The notes beneath the pieces were generated by a model. That model was not told the DNA's origin. It made no database searches and saw nothing but the letters and a program-made list of their open reading frames with translations. Shown here piece after piece: positions 13,490 through 14,866 of a stretch of 14,866 nt of DNA. The translations under genes and the position numbers were made by a program. This DNA comes from CAWJEL01 sp964647255 (GTDB lineage: Bacteria > Chloroflexota > Anaerolineae > CG2-30-64-16): positions 1 through 14,866 of the forward strand of contig CAZYGI010000087.1 in assembly GCA_964647255.1 (NCBI GenBank), written 5' to 3'. The first letter of the stretch is position 1. Each line of letters begins with the position of its first letter.

Positions 13490-14866
13490 ATGTCCGAATC
13501 ACCCATGATCTTCAACCTCGTTCCCGTCCTGCCATTCCTGCCGCTGGCGGCCTTTGCGCTGATTGTGCTGTGGGCCAACCGGAGCAAGAAGCTCAGCGCG
13601 GGGATCGCCATCGGCGGCATCGGGCTGGCGTGGATCATCGGCTGGCTGGTCGTCTTCGCTACGTTCCGCGTCGAGGGGTTTGGTGAGCATCCGTTCCGGG
13701 TCTTTGCAAACTGGCTGCCCACCGGGCGAACGTGGCAGGCGTTCGGCTTTGCGCTCGATCCGCTGTCCGCCGCGATGCTGTTTATGGTGCCCTTCGTCTG
13801 CCTGCTGATCTTCGTTTACTCGGTCGGCTACATGGGCGTGGGCAAGCCTCTGGGGCTGCACGACGAGCGGGGCAAGCCGGCCGAGCCGGGCAACGTGGAC
13901 AAGCTCGCCAGCCGCTTCTTCGCCTACATCGCGCTCTTCGCCGCCGGCATGGTCGGCCTGATCCTGGCCGATAACCTGGTCCTGTTTCTGATCTTCTGGG
14001 AGTTGATGGGTCTCTGCTCTTATCTGTTGATCGGTTTCTGGTTTGCTCGCACGTACGATGACCCCAAGAAGATCACACCCAAGGAAGCCGGACTGAAGGC
14101 GTTCCTCACCACCCGCATCGGCGACACGGTGATGCTGGCCGGCATCTTTCTGCTCTATGCGCAGACGAACTCGCTGAGCTTCGCCGATATCTTCAAGCCG
14201 GACATGCTGGAGAAGCTGGCGACCACCACGGTCAACCTGCCGCTGATCGGCGCCACGCCGTGGGCCACGCTGATCGCCATCCTGATCTTCTTCGGTGCGA
14301 TCGGCAAGAGCGCCCAGTTCCCGCTGCACGTCTGGCTGCCGGACGCCATGGAAGGCCCTACGCCCGTCTCCGCGCTGATCCACGCGGCGACGATGGTTTC
14401 TGCAGGCGTCTACCTGGTGATCCGCACCTACCCGCTGATGCAGGCCGTTGAAGGTGGCGCGGCGCTGCACTTCATCGCGTTCATCGGCGCGTTCACCGCG
14501 CTCTTTGCGGCGACGATCGCGTTGGCGCAGAACGACATCAAGAAGGTGCTGGCTTACTCGACCATCTCGCAGCTCGGCTACATGTTCGCCGCGCTGGGCA
14601 TCGGCGCTTATGTGGCGGCCACCTTCCATCTGCTGACGCACTCCTTCTTCAAGGCGCTCCTGTTCCTCGGCTCCGGCAGCGTGATCCATGGGGTGGAGCA
14701 CGGGCATCACGCGGGACACGGCGACACGGAGACGCGGACACAAGGTGACAGCCTATCGGCGGGCCATCACGCGTCACCCGATCACCTTGTCACCTTGTTA
14801 CCTGGTCACAGTTTCGATCCCCAAGACATGCGCAATATGGGCGGGCTGTTCCGCAAGATGCCGCGG
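13490..14866 (+). CDS. nuoL: NADH-quinone oxidoreductase subunit L, second copy (3' end cut by right edge)
   Basis: This is the first 459 codons of a second antiporter-like proton pump; the frame is open to the edge. The ATG at 13490 has GGGAG 6 nt upstream. Channel residues are present: E171 in FWELMGLCSY, K273 in IGKSAQFPLHVWLPDAMEGPTP (271-292), then VSALIHAATMVSAGVYL, the family signature, and QNDIKKVLAYSTISQLGYM. Two unusual insertions stand out. One follows YSVGYM (about residues 116-141, GVGKPLGLHDERGKPAEPG...), where the first copy has a short HDDARF. The other is about 38 residues (405-442), His-rich, between GSVIHGVEH and DPQDMRNMGG; it is encoded by an in-frame repeat array. nuoM2 and nuoN2 may follow beyond the window. 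Confidence 0.96.
   Translation, partial: MSESPMIFNLVPVLPFLPLAAFALIVLWANRSKKLSAGIAIGGIGLAWIIGWLVVFATFRVEGFGEHPFRVFANWLPTGRTWQAFGFALDPLSAAMLFMVPFVCLLIFVYSVGYMGVGKPLGLHDERGKPAEPGNVDKLASRFFAYIALFAAGMVGLILADNLVLFLIFWELMGLCSYLLIGFWFARTYDDPKKITPKEAGLKAFLTTRIGDTVMLAGIFLLYAQTNSLSFADIFKPDMLEKLATTTVNLPLIGATPWATLIAILIFFGAIGKSAQFPLHVWLPDAMEGPTPVSALIHAATMVSAGVYLVIRTYPLMQAVEGGAALHFIAFIGAFTALFAATIALAQNDIKKVLAYSTISQLGYMFAALGIGAYVAATFHLLTHSFFKALLFLGSGSVIHGVEHGHHAGHGDTETRTQGDSLSAGHHASPDHLVTLLPGHSFDPQDMRNMGGLFRKMPR
14711..14811 (+). repeat. Octamer array inserted in frame within nuoL2
   Basis: The forward units CGGGACA, CGGCGACA, CGGAGACG, CGGACACA and AGGTGACA occupy 14712-14750. After a centre, TCACGCG, TCACCCGA, TCACCTTG, TCACCTTG and TTACCTGG occupy 14767-14805. 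ACAAGGTGACA (14740-14750) has an exact 11-nt reverse complement at 14788-14798. It has the same architecture as the intergenic arrays but is translated as a polar, His/Asp/Thr-rich loop. Confidence 0.8.

Noticed and set aside
13499..14743. 414-residue open frame on the minus strand opposite nuoL2
   Set aside because: Antisense shadow of nuoL2, whose sense frame shows the full NuoL signature and proton-path residues.
10824..14866. Mrp-type antiporter or formate hydrogenlyase/hydrogenase membrane arm
   Set aside because: nuoA, nuoH, nuoJ, nuoK and nuoL with complex I type signatures occur in nuo order; no mnh/mrp-type subunits or hydrogenase genes are visible in the window.

Overview
This window is almost entirely respiratory complex I (proton-pumping NADH:quinone oxidoreductase). 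Two nuo operons diverge from a shared control region at about 10475-10823. The high GC content, the fused nuo genes, a second nuo locus and the repeat-filled spacers suggest a member of the Chloroflexota (Anaerolineae/Caldilineae/Ardenticatenia-like). That assignment is inference; no rRNA or other taxonomic marker is present.

The leftward operon (minus strand, 10474 down to 1) reads nuoA, nuoB, nuoCD (fused), nuoEF (fused), nuoG, nuoH, nuoI, nuoJ, nuoK, nuoL (cut by the left edge). It encodes the full NADH-oxidising N-module (E, F, G), the quinone-reducing Q-module (B, C, D, I) and the start of the membrane arm. The Fe-S cluster ligands that can be read from the sequence (N1a, N1b, N2, N3, N4, N5, N6a/b, N7) and the quinone-site residues checked are present, so this looks like a working complex.

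The rightward operon (plus strand, 10824 to 14866) reads nuoA2, nuoH2, nuoJ2, nuoK2, nuoL2 (cut by the right edge). Its order equals the first operon with every hydrophilic subunit (B, CD, EF, G, I) removed: a membrane-arm-only set. The paralogues are clearly diverged (for example YESG versus YECG at the conserved NuoA loop), yet loops that contact the Q-module and proton-channel residues are kept. A plausible reading is an alternative membrane arm docked on the shared Q-module or on an unlinked electron-input module.

The divergent region holds two good sigma70-type promoters facing apart, about 100 bp from each other, each with an extended -10. The rightward transcript has a leader of about 110 nt with a hairpin just before the Shine-Dalgarno sequence.

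The most unusual signal is in the spacers. Nearly every intercistronic gap, in both operons, is filled with a degenerate array of 7-nt or 8-nt units, usually a forward run followed by its reverse complement. Each spacer has its own unit sequence. The arrays run into gene ends, carrying several stop codons and encoding the NuoB tail. One such array lies in frame inside nuoL2, and a separate 27-nt palindrome lies inside nuoG.
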